From positions 1 through 64,000 of the forward strand of contig JACPYS010000032.1 of NCBI GenBank assembly GCA_016195915.1: 64,000 bases of DNA, read 5' to 3'. Under the pieces are notes generated by a model. That model did no database searches. It saw only the letters and a program-made list of their open reading frames with translations, and was not told the DNA's origin. Positions 44,225 to 52,058 of this stretch are shown here, one piece after another (the stretch's first letter is position 1; each line of letters begins with the position of its first letter). The DNA comes from Betaproteobacteria bacterium (GTDB taxonomy: Bacteria; Pseudomonadota; Gammaproteobacteria; Burkholderiales; SG8-39). Made by a program: the position numbers and the translations under genes.

Positions 44225-46138
44225 ATGAATAGGCGTGAGACGGTCGTTCTGTTTGCGTTGCTTGCGCTCGTCGCGCTGTCGCCCGCCGCCGAAGCTCGGC
44301 CTTCCGTCAAACTCCATCGGATCGGTTACCTTTCGATCGCGCCGGGACCCGGTGGCATCACCGGCAAATTTCTCGACGGGATGCGCGATCTGGGCTATGT
44401 CGAGGGCCGCAATTTCGTCATGGAGTACCGCTGGGCGGCGTTCAAGAACGAGCGGTTGCCGGAACTGGCGAACGACCTGATCCGTGCCAAGGTCGATGTG
44501 ATCGTGACCGACGGCCCGCTCTCGACAGTGGCCGCCCAACAGGCGACCCGGACGATCCCCATCGTGTTCGGATCCATGGGATCGCCGGCCGCCTTAGTGG
44601 AGCGAGGCTTCGTGGCCAGTCTGGTGCGCCCGGGCGGGAACATCACGGGCGTAGCCCTGGATCTGGGCGCAACCAGGATCGTCCAGTTGCTCAAGGAGGC
44701 TGTGCCAAAAGCGTCCAACGCGGCATTCCTGTATGACCCTGCCAAGTGGACGGGCCCGGCCATCGAGAGCCTGCGTGCGCGGATGAATGCGGCGGCGAAG
44801 CCACTCGGTGTGAACGTGAAGTGGATCGCGGTGCGCGATTCGAACGATGTGACCCGCGCATTTGACGAACTGGAGAAAGGCACGGACGCACTCCTGCTTG
44901 AAAATTCGACTTCGATCTTCGCGTTGCGCAAGCACATCTGTGCGCTCGCGCTGCAGCGCAGACTGCCAGCCGTCGGCTACGCAAGCGTCTCCGCCGATGC
45001 CGGCTGCCTGATGGGCTACATGTATGACCTCGGCGACATGCGCCGGCGAACCGCAAAGTTCGTCGACAGAATCCTTAGAGGCGCGAGGCCGGCCGAATTG
45101 CCCATCGAGGAACCGGAAAAGTTCGAGCTTGCGGTCAATCTCGACACTGCCAATGCGCTCGGTCTTGTACTCCCGGCCACGCTTTTGGCGCAGGCCGCAC
45201 GCAGCATAAAGGCCACCTCCGGGACTCAGCAGGCTGCAAGGGCATACAAGATTGGCGTGCTGTCGCTGGCCGATCGTCCCGATTCGAGGTACGGCCCAAT
45301 TTTCGACCGCGCGTTGCGGGAACGTGGTTACGAGGTGGGTCGGAACCTGGCGATGATCCCACGCTACGCCGCCGGCAAGCCCGAACAGCTTCCCGTTCTC
45401 GTGGCTGATCTGATACGCCAGAACGTGGACATCATTCTGACCGTCGGATCATCGGAGACGCTAGCGGCCGTCAAGGCGACCACGGCGATACCCATTGTGT
45501 TTGTCAGCCCGTCTCCGGTGGAGCTTGGCATCGTGCGCAGCCTCGCTCGGCCGGGTGGAAACGCCACGGGTCTTTCCGCCGATGTCGCGCCGGAGTTTAT
45601 CGGCAAGTTCCTGGAATTGCTCAAGCAAAGCGTGCCACGCCTCACGCGTGTGGCGCTTATGTGGAACCCGGATCGGCCGGAAGACCAGATGTACGAGAAA
45701 GCGATGCGCGAGGCGGGCCGCGTTCTGCGGGTCGAGTTGCGGTTCGTGAATGTTCGCGTGCCTCGTGATCTTGAAGCGGCGTTCGCCAGCTTTGCCACCG
45801 AACGCGCTGACGCGCTAATGATCGCGGTGGATTCGACCATTACCTCCAATCAAAAGCGCATAACGAATTTCGCCCTCAAGAACCACCTTCCAACGATTTC
45901 GTACGAGAGGGCCGTGACAGACGATGGCGGCCTGATGTCCTACGGGCCGCACACCGGCGATATCTTGCGCGGATTGGCTATCTACATCGACAAGATCCTC
46001 AAAGGCGCCAAGCCGGCCGACTTGCCCGTTGAACAGCCGCGGACATTCGAGCTGGTGGTCAACATGAAAACCGCGAAGGCGCTCGGCCTCGCAATCCCGC
46101 AGTCGCTGCTGATGCGCGCCGACGAGGTGATCCGGTGA
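44225..46138 (+). CDS. Tandem-duplicated ABC transporter substrate-binding protein (ABC_sub_bind x2)
   Basis: 637 residues, roughly twice the usual 320-330. After a signal peptide (MNRRETVVLFALLALVALSPAAEA) come two ABC_sub_bind (PF04392) domains: residues about 30-330 (HRIGYLSIAP ... PEKFELAVNLDTANALGLVLP) and about 340-637 (YKIGVLSLADRPDS ... PRTFELVVNMKTAKALGLAIP). Each half has its own ADVIVT/VDIIL-type region, SLxRPGGN and GLMSYG/GCLMGYM block. The repeats are clearly paralogous but divergent. No permease or ATPase is adjacent. Ligands of the family include aromatic amino acids and unknown small molecules. Confidence 0.85.
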   Translation: MNRRETVVLFALLALVALSPAAEARPSVKLHRIGYLSIAPGPGGITGKFLDGMRDLGYVEGRNFVMEYRWAAFKNERLPELANDLIRAKVDVIVTDGPLSTVAAQQATRTIPIVFGSMGSPAALVERGFVASLVRPGGNITGVALDLGATRIVQLLKEAVPKASNAAFLYDPAKWTGPAIESLRARMNAAAKPLGVNVKWIAVRDSNDVTRAFDELEKGTDALLLENSTSIFALRKHICALALQRRLPAVGYASVSADAGCLMGYMYDLGDMRRRTAKFVDRILRGARPAELPIEEPEKFELAVNLDTANALGLVLPATLLAQAARSIKATSGTQQAARAYKIGVLSLADRPDSRYGPIFDRALRERGYEVGRNLAMIPRYAAGKPEQLPVLVADLIRQNVDIILTVGSSETLAAVKATTAIPIVFVSPSPVELGIVRSLARPGGNATGLSADVAPEFIGKFLELLKQSVPRLTRVALMWNPDRPEDQMYEKAMREAGRVLRVELRFVNVRVPRDLEAAFASFATERADALMIAVDSTITSNQKRITNFALKNHLPTISYERAVTDDGGLMSYGPHTGDILRGLAIYIDKILKGAKPADLPVEQPRTFELVVNMKTAKALGLAIPQSLLMRADEVIR

Positions 46139-46462
46139 TCCGGTGGTGGGTTGGCGAGTGGCCGGTATCGGGCGCGAAATTTTGGGTGGCCAAGGTCTCA
46201 AGACGGCACTCACCTGCCACTGAGTGTTCTGCTATGTGGTCGCTCAATCACCCCCGGTCTTGTCCCACCCCATCGTGCGCGTCACGGGTTCGTTGACCGC
46301 CGCGCAGACATGACCGGCTTCGAGCGGTTTGTCGGAATTCTTTACACGGTTTTACGGTCTTGGGCCAAAACCCCAGAAATCGCGTCGAGAAATTTGACAG
46401 TACAACTCTTAGGGGATTCCGAATTCCTCGCAACATGCTGTTTTAATTGATATACAAATTCA
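46139..46462. other. Non-coding stretch upstream of PEP-CTERM promoter
   Basis: No supportable coding frame is seen. The distal part is ordinary GC composition. From about 46320 the sequence is AT-richer and includes TTTACACGGTTTTACGG and a TTGACAGTACAAC stretch that could hold enhancer-binding sites for the sigma-54 promoter at 46463. Confidence 0.4.
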
Positions 46463-46478
46463 TGGCACGGTTGGTGCT
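46463..46478 (+). promoter_or_regulatory. Sigma-54 (-24/-12) promoter of second PEP-CTERM gene
   Basis: TGGCACGGTTGGTGCT matches TGGCACG-N4-TTGCW except for one T to G change in the -12 box; the invariant GG and GC are exactly 10 bases apart. The ATG is 142 bases downstream, leaving a leader of about 130 bases. Confidence 0.75.
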
Positions 46479-46619
46479 TCCTATCTCCCATGCAAGGGGC
46501 CCGGCAAAAACGTTCTATCTTTTCACAGCCTTGGTTCCGGCGGGAATTCTGGAGTTTGAAGAAAGCGCCGTTTGAAATGCCCAGGAAGTCATCATCTTTT
46601 CGGACGAAGGAGGTATGAA

Positions 46620-47327
46620 ATGAAAACCCGATATCACGCTCTAGTGGCTCTTGCTCTTGGATTGGGAGCCTTCTCGGCGCAAGTTTCGGCGGCTCCCGTC
46701 ATCACCGACTGGAGCACCAGTTACACTACCGGGAGTTCCGGGTCTGCCACCGGGACCTTGAGCGGTATCGGCACTGTGACGTTCGCGGGCGACGTCCGCG
46801 ACGTGCAGCAGAACCACCCCACGGTGTTCGACAATACCAATCCGTCGTATTTGGGCCAAACGGTGTTCACGCCCAGCCTTGACGTTTCGGACGCGGTCGG
46901 GACTTGGGGTACGCCGGGGTTTACGAACACAATCACGTTCTCAAGTGCGGTGCTCAACCCCATTGTCTGGATCAACAGTCTTGGCCGTGGAGGCACTTGG
47001 GACCCTGCTACTTACGTCCAGAGCTGGACCTACGATGCCCCGTTCACGCTACTCAGTTCGTTGTATCGACCAGTAGTCGATGGTGCAAACCCGTACCAGA
47101 TGACCCAGTCTGGCAATACTCTCATCGGCCAGGAGGGCCACGGCTCCATACAGTTCGCCGGTTCGTTCACGAGCATCTCGTGGACTTCGGATAAACCGGA
47201 GCAGTCCGCGTACTTTCAGGTAGGCTACGACAACGCTATCGTACCTTCTGTGCCCGAACCCGCCTCCCTCGCTCTTCTCGCCCTCGGCCTGGCCGGACTT
47301 GGATTCAGCAGGCGCAAGAAAGCGTAA
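46620..47327 (+). CDS. PEP-CTERM sorting-domain secreted protein
   Basis: 235 residues from the ATG at 46620 with GAAGGAGG six to seven bases upstream. Signal peptide MKTRYHALVALALGLGAFSAQVSAA, then a Ser/Thr/Gly-rich beta-type domain (SWTYDAPFTLLSSLY, SIQFAGSFTSISW), then the PEP-CTERM tail at 211-235 (VPEP, hydrophobic helix, RRKKA). The last 16 residues equal those of the 8715-9368 protein. The passenger domain is not similar to that protein. Transcribed alone between a sigma-54 promoter and a terminator. Confidence 0.88.
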   Translation: MKTRYHALVALALGLGAFSAQVSAAPVITDWSTSYTTGSSGSATGTLSGIGTVTFAGDVRDVQQNHPTVFDNTNPSYLGQTVFTPSLDVSDAVGTWGTPGFTNTITFSSAVLNPIVWINSLGRGGTWDPATYVQSWTYDAPFTLLSSLYRPVVDGANPYQMTQSGNTLIGQEGHGSIQFAGSFTSISWTSDKPEQSAYFQVGYDNAIVPSVPEPASLALLALGLAGLGFSRRKKA

Positions 47328-47347
47328 TCTCAGCAGCGCTCACGCGC

Positions 47348-47372
47348 ACCCCGCTTCTGCGGGGTTTTGTTT
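47348..47372 (+). terminator. Rho-independent terminator after PEP-CTERM gene
   Basis: ACCCCGC-TTCT-GCGGGGT (7-bp stem, 4-base loop) followed by TTTGTTT, 20 bases after the stop codon. Confidence 0.85.
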
Positions 47373-47435
47373 GCCGTGGCTGAACGACTGCTTTCAGGCG
47401 TCGAAACGTAACAGCAGGAGTCAGCAATTGGCCGT

Positions 47436-47789
47436 TATGCAAAGTTCCCAGTTATGTGAAGTGCGCTGCCTCCAGACCACCATTTTGTTAGGGACGGCGA
47501 GCATTTCGGCGTGGAGCTACTTTACATAATTTCGCCGGCGCGCGTCGTGGAGCCTGGTCGTCGGCGGTAGCGTGGTCGCGAGGTGTCGGTCATGGAGGAA
47601 CAGGTCGTACGAGGCAAGCTGCGCTAGGGACGACCGACCATCGCCCATCATTTACGCTCCGACGCGTCACTTGTCGCCGCTTTGAGCGCACGAATTATGC
47701 AAAGTTTCGCAGGGCCCGGCGCTCCGTGCTCCAGAGGAGCGATTCAGCGGTCTGTCGGAGGAACTGTTCATAACTGAGAACTTTGCATA
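47436..47789. mobile_element. 354-bp MITE-like element with ~96-bp imperfect terminal inverted repeats
   Basis: The left end (47436-47531) and the reverse complement of the right end (47693-47789) are almost equal in length (96 and 97). They share their outer 21 bases (TATGCAAAGTTCyCAGTTATG, one difference) and their inner 15 bases (nnACTTTrCATAATT) while the middles diverge. Each repeat is thus bounded by inverted TTATGyAAAGT motifs. The 161-bp core has no coding frame. This looks like a non-autonomous element whose ends were recognised in trans. Paired end motifs of this kind recall tyrosine-recombinase-mobilised (RIT-like) elements, but that is inference. The rest of the 47373-47915 intergenic region shows nothing else. 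Confidence 0.55.
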
Positions 47790-47915
47790 GTGGCCGGCTG
47801 CCGACCCAAGTCTCTCTCTGTAAGCGGCCACCTTGCAGCCGCTACTGCTGAAAACCTGCGTATCCCGTGATAGCCTTGCCGTCGGGAGAGCTTTCCTCAC
47901 CGGAAGGCGCGGAGC

Positions 47916-48059
47916 GTGCTCGACAAGATAGGCAAGTACGAGATCCGGAAGGAAATCGGCTGCGGTGGTATGGGCACCGTTTACGAGGCCTTCGACCCGG
48001 TCATCCGGCGGACTGTCGTAGTGAAGACGCTGCGCACCGATGTTCGGCGCAAGGTCTGC
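47916..48059 (+). pseudogene. Serine/threonine protein kinase, N-terminal fragment
   Basis: From a GTG at 47916 the frame reads GKYEIRKEIGCGGMGTVYEAFDP and then VVVKTLR, the glycine-rich loop and the ATP-anchoring Lys strand of PknB-type kinases. After about 46 codons similarity stops and the frame runs on without kinase motifs (no HRD, no DFG) to 48374. It is a truncated gene next to the inverted-repeat element. Sequence 48060-48282 holds nothing I recognise. Confidence 0.7.
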
Positions 48060-48282
48060 TTTCTTAAAGCGCGAAATCACACTTTCGACCCGGAGCGGAC
48101 CTACGGCCCCGCATTGACGCAGCGTCCGGTCGCGTGCGCGTTCGGTCGCACAATTCCAGCGTGGGCGATGGAACCACCTAGGCAGTTTGGCGCCTCTTGT
48201 CAGGGTCGTGCAAGCAGTTGTTCAGGCAGACGAACGGATTTCGGAGTAGCGTTATTTGATGTTGTACCTCAGAGTCAGAACC

Positions 48283-48909
48283 ATGGTGAATTCCTTTATT
48301 CGCGCCGTCCTCCTCTGCATCGTATTGGCCTGTACCGGTCTGGCCCGCGCCGGTGGCGGTCCTCTGGGAATTGATCACCGTCTGAATTTCGACGATTCCG
48401 GAATTTGGAAGCGCAGCACCCAGAACGGGGTGCTTGGAATCGTCTTGACGGGCACCGTTGCTGCCGCTTTCTGGGAAGGTGGCGAGACGCCGATGGGAAG
48501 AACGCTTTGGCAATCCGTGGATTCGGTGCTGATCTCCGCAGTGGCGACAACGGGCGGGAAATATGTCTTTACCCGTGTTCGGCCGACCCAAACCGATGAT
48601 CCGAATCAATGGTTCAAGGGTGGGAAACACTACAGTTTTCCAAGCGGCGAGGTCGGTTCGATGAGTGCCGTCGTCACGCCTTTCATTCTCGAATACCACA
48701 ACGACCATCCCTGGGTCTGGGCGCTGGAGATGCTACCTGCATACGATGCGGTGGCGCGCATGAAGGTTCGCGCCCACTGGCAGACCGACGTGCTCGCGGG
48801 ATGGGCCATCGGCGCTGCGGCCGGATACTATGCCCACTCACGGGATAGCCCGTGGACGCTGGGTGTGTTGCCGCGCGGAGTTTCCGTCGGCTTCCGCAAA
48901 CAGTGGTAA
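48283..48909 (+). CDS. PAP2 superfamily phosphatase-like membrane/periplasmic protein
   Basis: 208 residues from the ATG at 48283, which gives a good signal peptide (MVNSFIRAVLLCIVLACTGLARA). PAP2 motif 1 is KYVFTRVRP (KX6RP), motif 3 is RMKVRAHWQTD (Rx5Hx3D). Motif 2 reads SFPSGEVGS, with Glu where the catalytic His of PSGH normally stands. The overall topology fits a small lipid-phosphatase relative. Activity is uncertain because of the substitution. In-frame starts at 48256/48259 are possible. Confidence 0.75.
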   Translation: MVNSFIRAVLLCIVLACTGLARAGGGPLGIDHRLNFDDSGIWKRSTQNGVLGIVLTGTVAAAFWEGGETPMGRTLWQSVDSVLISAVATTGGKYVFTRVRPTQTDDPNQWFKGGKHYSFPSGEVGSMSAVVTPFILEYHNDHPWVWALEMLPAYDAVARMKVRAHWQTDVLAGWAIGAAAGYYAHSRDSPWTLGVLPRGVSVGFRKQW

Positions 48910-49005
48910 CTCGCCGCTGAACGTCCGTTCGACAACCGATCGCGAAGTCGCTTCGGATTAGTCGCGGCAGGCTGATTGTCTGACGGATCCGCGAATCTCC
49001 AATGG

Positions 49006-49182
49006 AAGAGTGTAGGTATCGACACTCTGAACGTGCGTGTCGTCCGACGTATGACTGCTTCCGAAATTGAGGAGATATATCCTTACAGCTACTACGCCGC
49101 GAGCGGAGAACTGATGTGCTACGGCATTGATGTCCCGGAGTTGTATCGCCAGATGGCAGCTTATGTTGATCGGTTGATCGAA
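49006..49182 (+). pseudogene. ABC_sub_bind substrate-binding protein fragment
   Basis: In the frame open from 48976, SVGIDTLNVRV and ASGELMCYGIDVPELYRQMAAYVDRLI correspond to internal and C-terminal blocks of PF04392 proteins (compare GLMSYGPHTGDILRGLAIYIDKIL in the 44225-46138 gene). The rest of that gene is missing, and the frame is fused to the downstream antitoxin by chance. Confidence 0.6.
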
Positions 49183-49225
49183 TACTCAACGGCGCTAAAC
49201 CGGCCGATCTCCCAGTTCAATTGTC

Positions 49226-49303
49226 CGTTTCGAACGTGCGCTGGTGTTTGTGAAATCGGTGCTGACGCATCGCGAATACGACAAGGGAGCATGGAAGAAA
49301 TAA
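49226..49303 (+). pseudogene. HigB-type mRNA interferase toxin, C-terminal remnant
   Basis: The frame one base off the antitoxin frame encodes RFERALVFVKSVLTHREYDKGAWKK-stop. VxxVLTHxEYDKGxWK is the C-terminal signature of HigB toxins (PF09907). The N-terminal two thirds, including earlier catalytic residues, are replaced by the ABC_sub_bind fragment. The stop overlaps the HigA start by 13 bases, the normal higBA arrangement. Confidence 0.7.
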
Positions 49304-49716
49304 ATGCGCGAGTCGACCTAGCCAAAGTCATCCCTGCATGGCAAGTACTCTCCAAATCGGCCGGCATCGGCGCCATTCGCAGCGAGGCGCAGTACGCGCG
49401 CATGATTGCGCTGCTTGAAATGCTGCTCGATGAAACACGCGGCTCGCGACGCCAAGCTTCAGTTGAAGGGTTGATTGACGTGGTTGCGCATTTTGTCGAC
49501 GTGTATGAAGCCAAGCACCACTCGATCCCCGACTGTCCGGCCAACGAGATGCTGCGTCATTTCATGGAGCAGCACGGGCTCAAGCAGTCCGATCTTCCTG
49601 AAATCGGCAACCAGGCCAAGTTGTCCGAAATCCTAGCCGGCAGGCGCAAGCTCAACACACGTCAGATCAAGACGCTTGCGGAACGATTCAAGGTCAGTGC
49701 GACAGTGTTTCTGTGA
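49291..49716 (+). CDS. higA: HigA-family antitoxin (HTH)
   Basis: 141 residues from the ATG at 49291, with AAGGGAG upstream. It contains IRSEAQYARMIALLEMLLD and VDVYEAKHHSIPD, the N-terminal HigA helices, then an Xre-type HTH (HFMEQHGLKQSDLPEIGNQAKLSEILAGRRKLNTRQIKTLAERF). Its toxin partner is only a remnant upstream, so it is an orphan antitoxin/repressor. The open frame back to 48976 was rejected because that part belongs to other gene fragments. Confidence 0.8.
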   Translation: MEEINARVDLAKVIPAWQVLSKSAGIGAIRSEAQYARMIALLEMLLDETRGSRRQASVEGLIDVVAHFVDVYEAKHHSIPDCPANEMLRHFMEQHGLKQSDLPEIGNQAKLSEILAGRRKLNTRQIKTLAERFKVSATVFL

Positions 49717-50705
49717 TCGACCGCGGCGATTCACGTCAAGTGTGCGGTCGTGTTAGATTTCGCTGCATCGCGACCTCGCTCGTCCTCGCTGTGTTCTGCA
49801 GCGGCGCGCAGGCGTTTCCCACGCGCCCGGTGACCATGATCGTGCCGCAGCCGCCAGGCGGCGCGAACGACGTGCTGGTGCGCACCATCGCGCTCAAGCT
49901 GCAGGAGATCTGGGGCCAGCCCGTGGTGGTCGATTACCGGCCCGGCGGCGGCGTGGTGGTCGGCACGCAGGCGCTCGCGCGCAGCGCGCCCGACGGCCAC
50001 ACCATCGGCCTCATCACCAGCGCGCACACCATCAACGCCAACGTTCGCAAGGACCTGCCCTACGATTCGGTGAAGGATTTCGCGCCCGTGGCGCGCGTCG
50101 GCCACTACGTCATCGCGATGGTGGCGGTCCCCGCGCTGGAGGCAAACGATGTGAAGGGGGCGCTCGCGCTCGCCCGGCAGAAGAACGGCCAACTGGAGTA
50201 CGCGTCGATCGGCATCGGCGGCTCCACCCATCTGGCCGGCGAGTTGCTCAAATTGATGGGCGGGGTCGACATGGTGCACATCCCGTATAACGGCAGCGCG
50301 CCGGCCTACCGCGACATGCTCGGCGGGCGCGTATCGCTCGCCTTCGTGATCCTGAACTCCGCGCTGCCGCACGTGAAGGCAGGCAAGTTGAAGGTGATCG
50401 GCATCACCAATCCGAAGCGGAGCGAGGTCTATCGGGAATTCCCGACGATTGGTGAGACGATTCCGGGCTATGAACTGATCACCTGGGCGGGATTCGCGGT
50501 GCCCGGCGCGGTACCCGCGGAGTGGGTGCAAAAACTTTCCGCCGACGCGGTGACTGCGATGGGCGCGCCGGAGGTGCGCCGCAAATTGACCGATTCCGGC
50601 CTCGAACCGGCGCCGCAGCCCGCCAATGAGTTTCAGGCCTTCCTGCGCAGCGAAACCGAGCGCTGGGGAAAGATCGTGCGTGAGGTGAAGTTCAAGCTCG
50701 ACTGA
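49713..50705 (+). CDS. Bug-family (TctC-like) periplasmic substrate-binding receptor
   Basis: Up to 330 residues. The GTG at 49713 overlaps the HigA stop; a GTG at 49740 would give a more compact signal peptide (MCGRVRFRCIATSLVLAVFCSGAQA). Family blocks: FPTRPVTMIVPQPPGGANDVLVR, VDYRPGGGVVVGTQ, APDGHTIGLI, LEYASIGIGGSTHLAGELL and IPYNGSAPAYRDMLGG. It lies 74 bases before the M24-family gene with another Bug receptor after it, so the three probably form one catabolic unit. Confidence 0.88.
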   Translation: MIDRGDSRQVCGRVRFRCIATSLVLAVFCSGAQAFPTRPVTMIVPQPPGGANDVLVRTIALKLQEIWGQPVVVDYRPGGGVVVGTQALARSAPDGHTIGLITSAHTINANVRKDLPYDSVKDFAPVARVGHYVIAMVAVPALEANDVKGALALARQKNGQLEYASIGIGGSTHLAGELLKLMGGVDMVHIPYNGSAPAYRDMLGGRVSLAFVILNSALPHVKAGKLKVIGITNPKRSEVYREFPTIGETIPGYELITWAGFAVPGAVPAEWVQKLSADAVTAMGAPEVRRKLTDSGLEPAPQPANEFQAFLRSETERWGKIVREVKFKLD

Positions 50706-50779
50706 GCGCTTGCGGGCGGCAGAAACTTCCCTAGAATGACCGTGAGAACGCTTGTTGCAAGAACCTCGGAGGACAAGGC

Positions 50780-52012
50780 ATGGCATATGTCGTAAATCCG
50801 CCGGCGCTGTCCATGGCCGAGCGCGAGCGGCGCTGGGGCCGCGTGCGAAAGTTCATGCGCGAGCGCGGCGTGGAGGCGCTGCTGGTTGCCGGCTTCCGCT
50901 CGCGCGAGATGTACGAAAGCTACCTCAGCGACGACTACAACGAAGGCTGCGTGGTGTTTCCGCTGGAGGGCGAGCCGGTAGTGCTGACCTGGGCGCCGCT
51001 GCGCGTGATGCGCGCGCGCTGGTCGGCCGAGCGCGGCCACGCACTGTGGATCCCGGACTACCGCGTCGCAGCCAGCGGCACGGCAGCGGCGCAGGTGTTC
51101 ACCGAGAAGAAACTCGCGGCTGCACGCATCGGCGTGGTGGGTCTCGCCTCGCAGGCGCCTACCGAGGTCTACGGCGCGATTCCGGCCAACTTCTGGCTGC
51201 AATTCACTGCTGCCCTGCCCAAGGCCGCATTCGAGGAGGTCTCGGAGGCGTTCAGCCACCTGATGCTGACCAAGAGCGCAGAGGAACTGGCGCAGATCCG
51301 CTATGCGGCGCAGGCCGCCGAAGCCGCCTGCAAGGTCCTGGCCGAGATCACGCGCGAGGGCACCGGCGAGGAAACCGTATTCGCGGAAGCCACGCGCACG
51401 ATGCTCGGCTTCGGCGTCGGCATCCGCTACCCGGCGATCGTGATGAACTCCGGCCCGCACACGCTGTCCTGGGGCCCGCCCCGGTGGACCACGCGCGGAG
51501 AGGCGCCGCGCGTCCTACAGCGCGGCGACCTGATGCAGTCAGAACTCATGCCCATGTGCGGCAATCAGGAAGTACAGGTGCAGATGACCGTCGCGCTCGA
51601 TCCGATCGACGCGACCAACCAGAGCTGCGAGCGCGTCGCGCGCGATTCCTACGATGCGGGTATCCGGGCGCTGCGCCCCGGCATCACCTTCGCCGATCTG
51701 TTGGCGGCGATGGAGGAGCCGCTCAAGGTCGCCGGATGCTGGGGATACACGCCGCTCGTGCACTCGATCGCGCCGCATTTCCTCGCGGGGCGCACCACCG
51801 TCAACATGGAGAACGTGAAACTCGGCGTGGCGCACGTGGGCGCGCCCGCCGCGCCGGTGCGCAAGGCCGTGCTGGAGCCGGGCATGGTGTTCGCGTTCGA
51901 GCCGAACGCGTGCCTGGGCGAGCACCGCGTCAACATCGGCGGCACAGTGTTGGTCACCGAGATCGGCTGCGAGGAACTGAACTTGATACCGACCCGGGTC
52001 ACGCACAATTGA
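50780..52012 (+). CDS. Creatinase/aminopeptidase P-like (M24 fold) protein lacking most metal ligands
   Basis: 410 residues with the creatinase N-terminal domain (to about 155) and a pita-bread C-terminal domain. Where aminopeptidase P has its first Asp ligand (LIDxG) the sequence is MQSELMP; the second (SDxTRT) is VQVQMTVA; the Glu of RIEDT is NIGGT. Glu in FEPN remains. The active site therefore resembles metal-independent creatinase more than a metallopeptidase. It could hydrolyse a C-N bond in a small amidine or amide captured by the flanking Bug receptors. Good GGAGG ribosome binding site. Confidence 0.8.
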   Translation: MAYVVNPPALSMAERERRWGRVRKFMRERGVEALLVAGFRSREMYESYLSDDYNEGCVVFPLEGEPVVLTWAPLRVMRARWSAERGHALWIPDYRVAASGTAAAQVFTEKKLAAARIGVVGLASQAPTEVYGAIPANFWLQFTAALPKAAFEEVSEAFSHLMLTKSAEELAQIRYAAQAAEAACKVLAEITREGTGEETVFAEATRTMLGFGVGIRYPAIVMNSGPHTLSWGPPRWTTRGEAPRVLQRGDLMQSELMPMCGNQEVQVQMTVALDPIDATNQSCERVARDSYDAGIRALRPGITFADLLAAMEEPLKVAGCWGYTPLVHSIAPHFLAGRTTVNMENVKLGVAHVGAPAAPVRKAVLEPGMVFAFEPNACLGEHRVNIGGTVLVTEIGCEELNLIPTRVTHN

Positions 52013-52058
52013 GCGTGCCGGCCGCGCCGCCGGGCAACAAACAATTGGGGAGGCAGCG

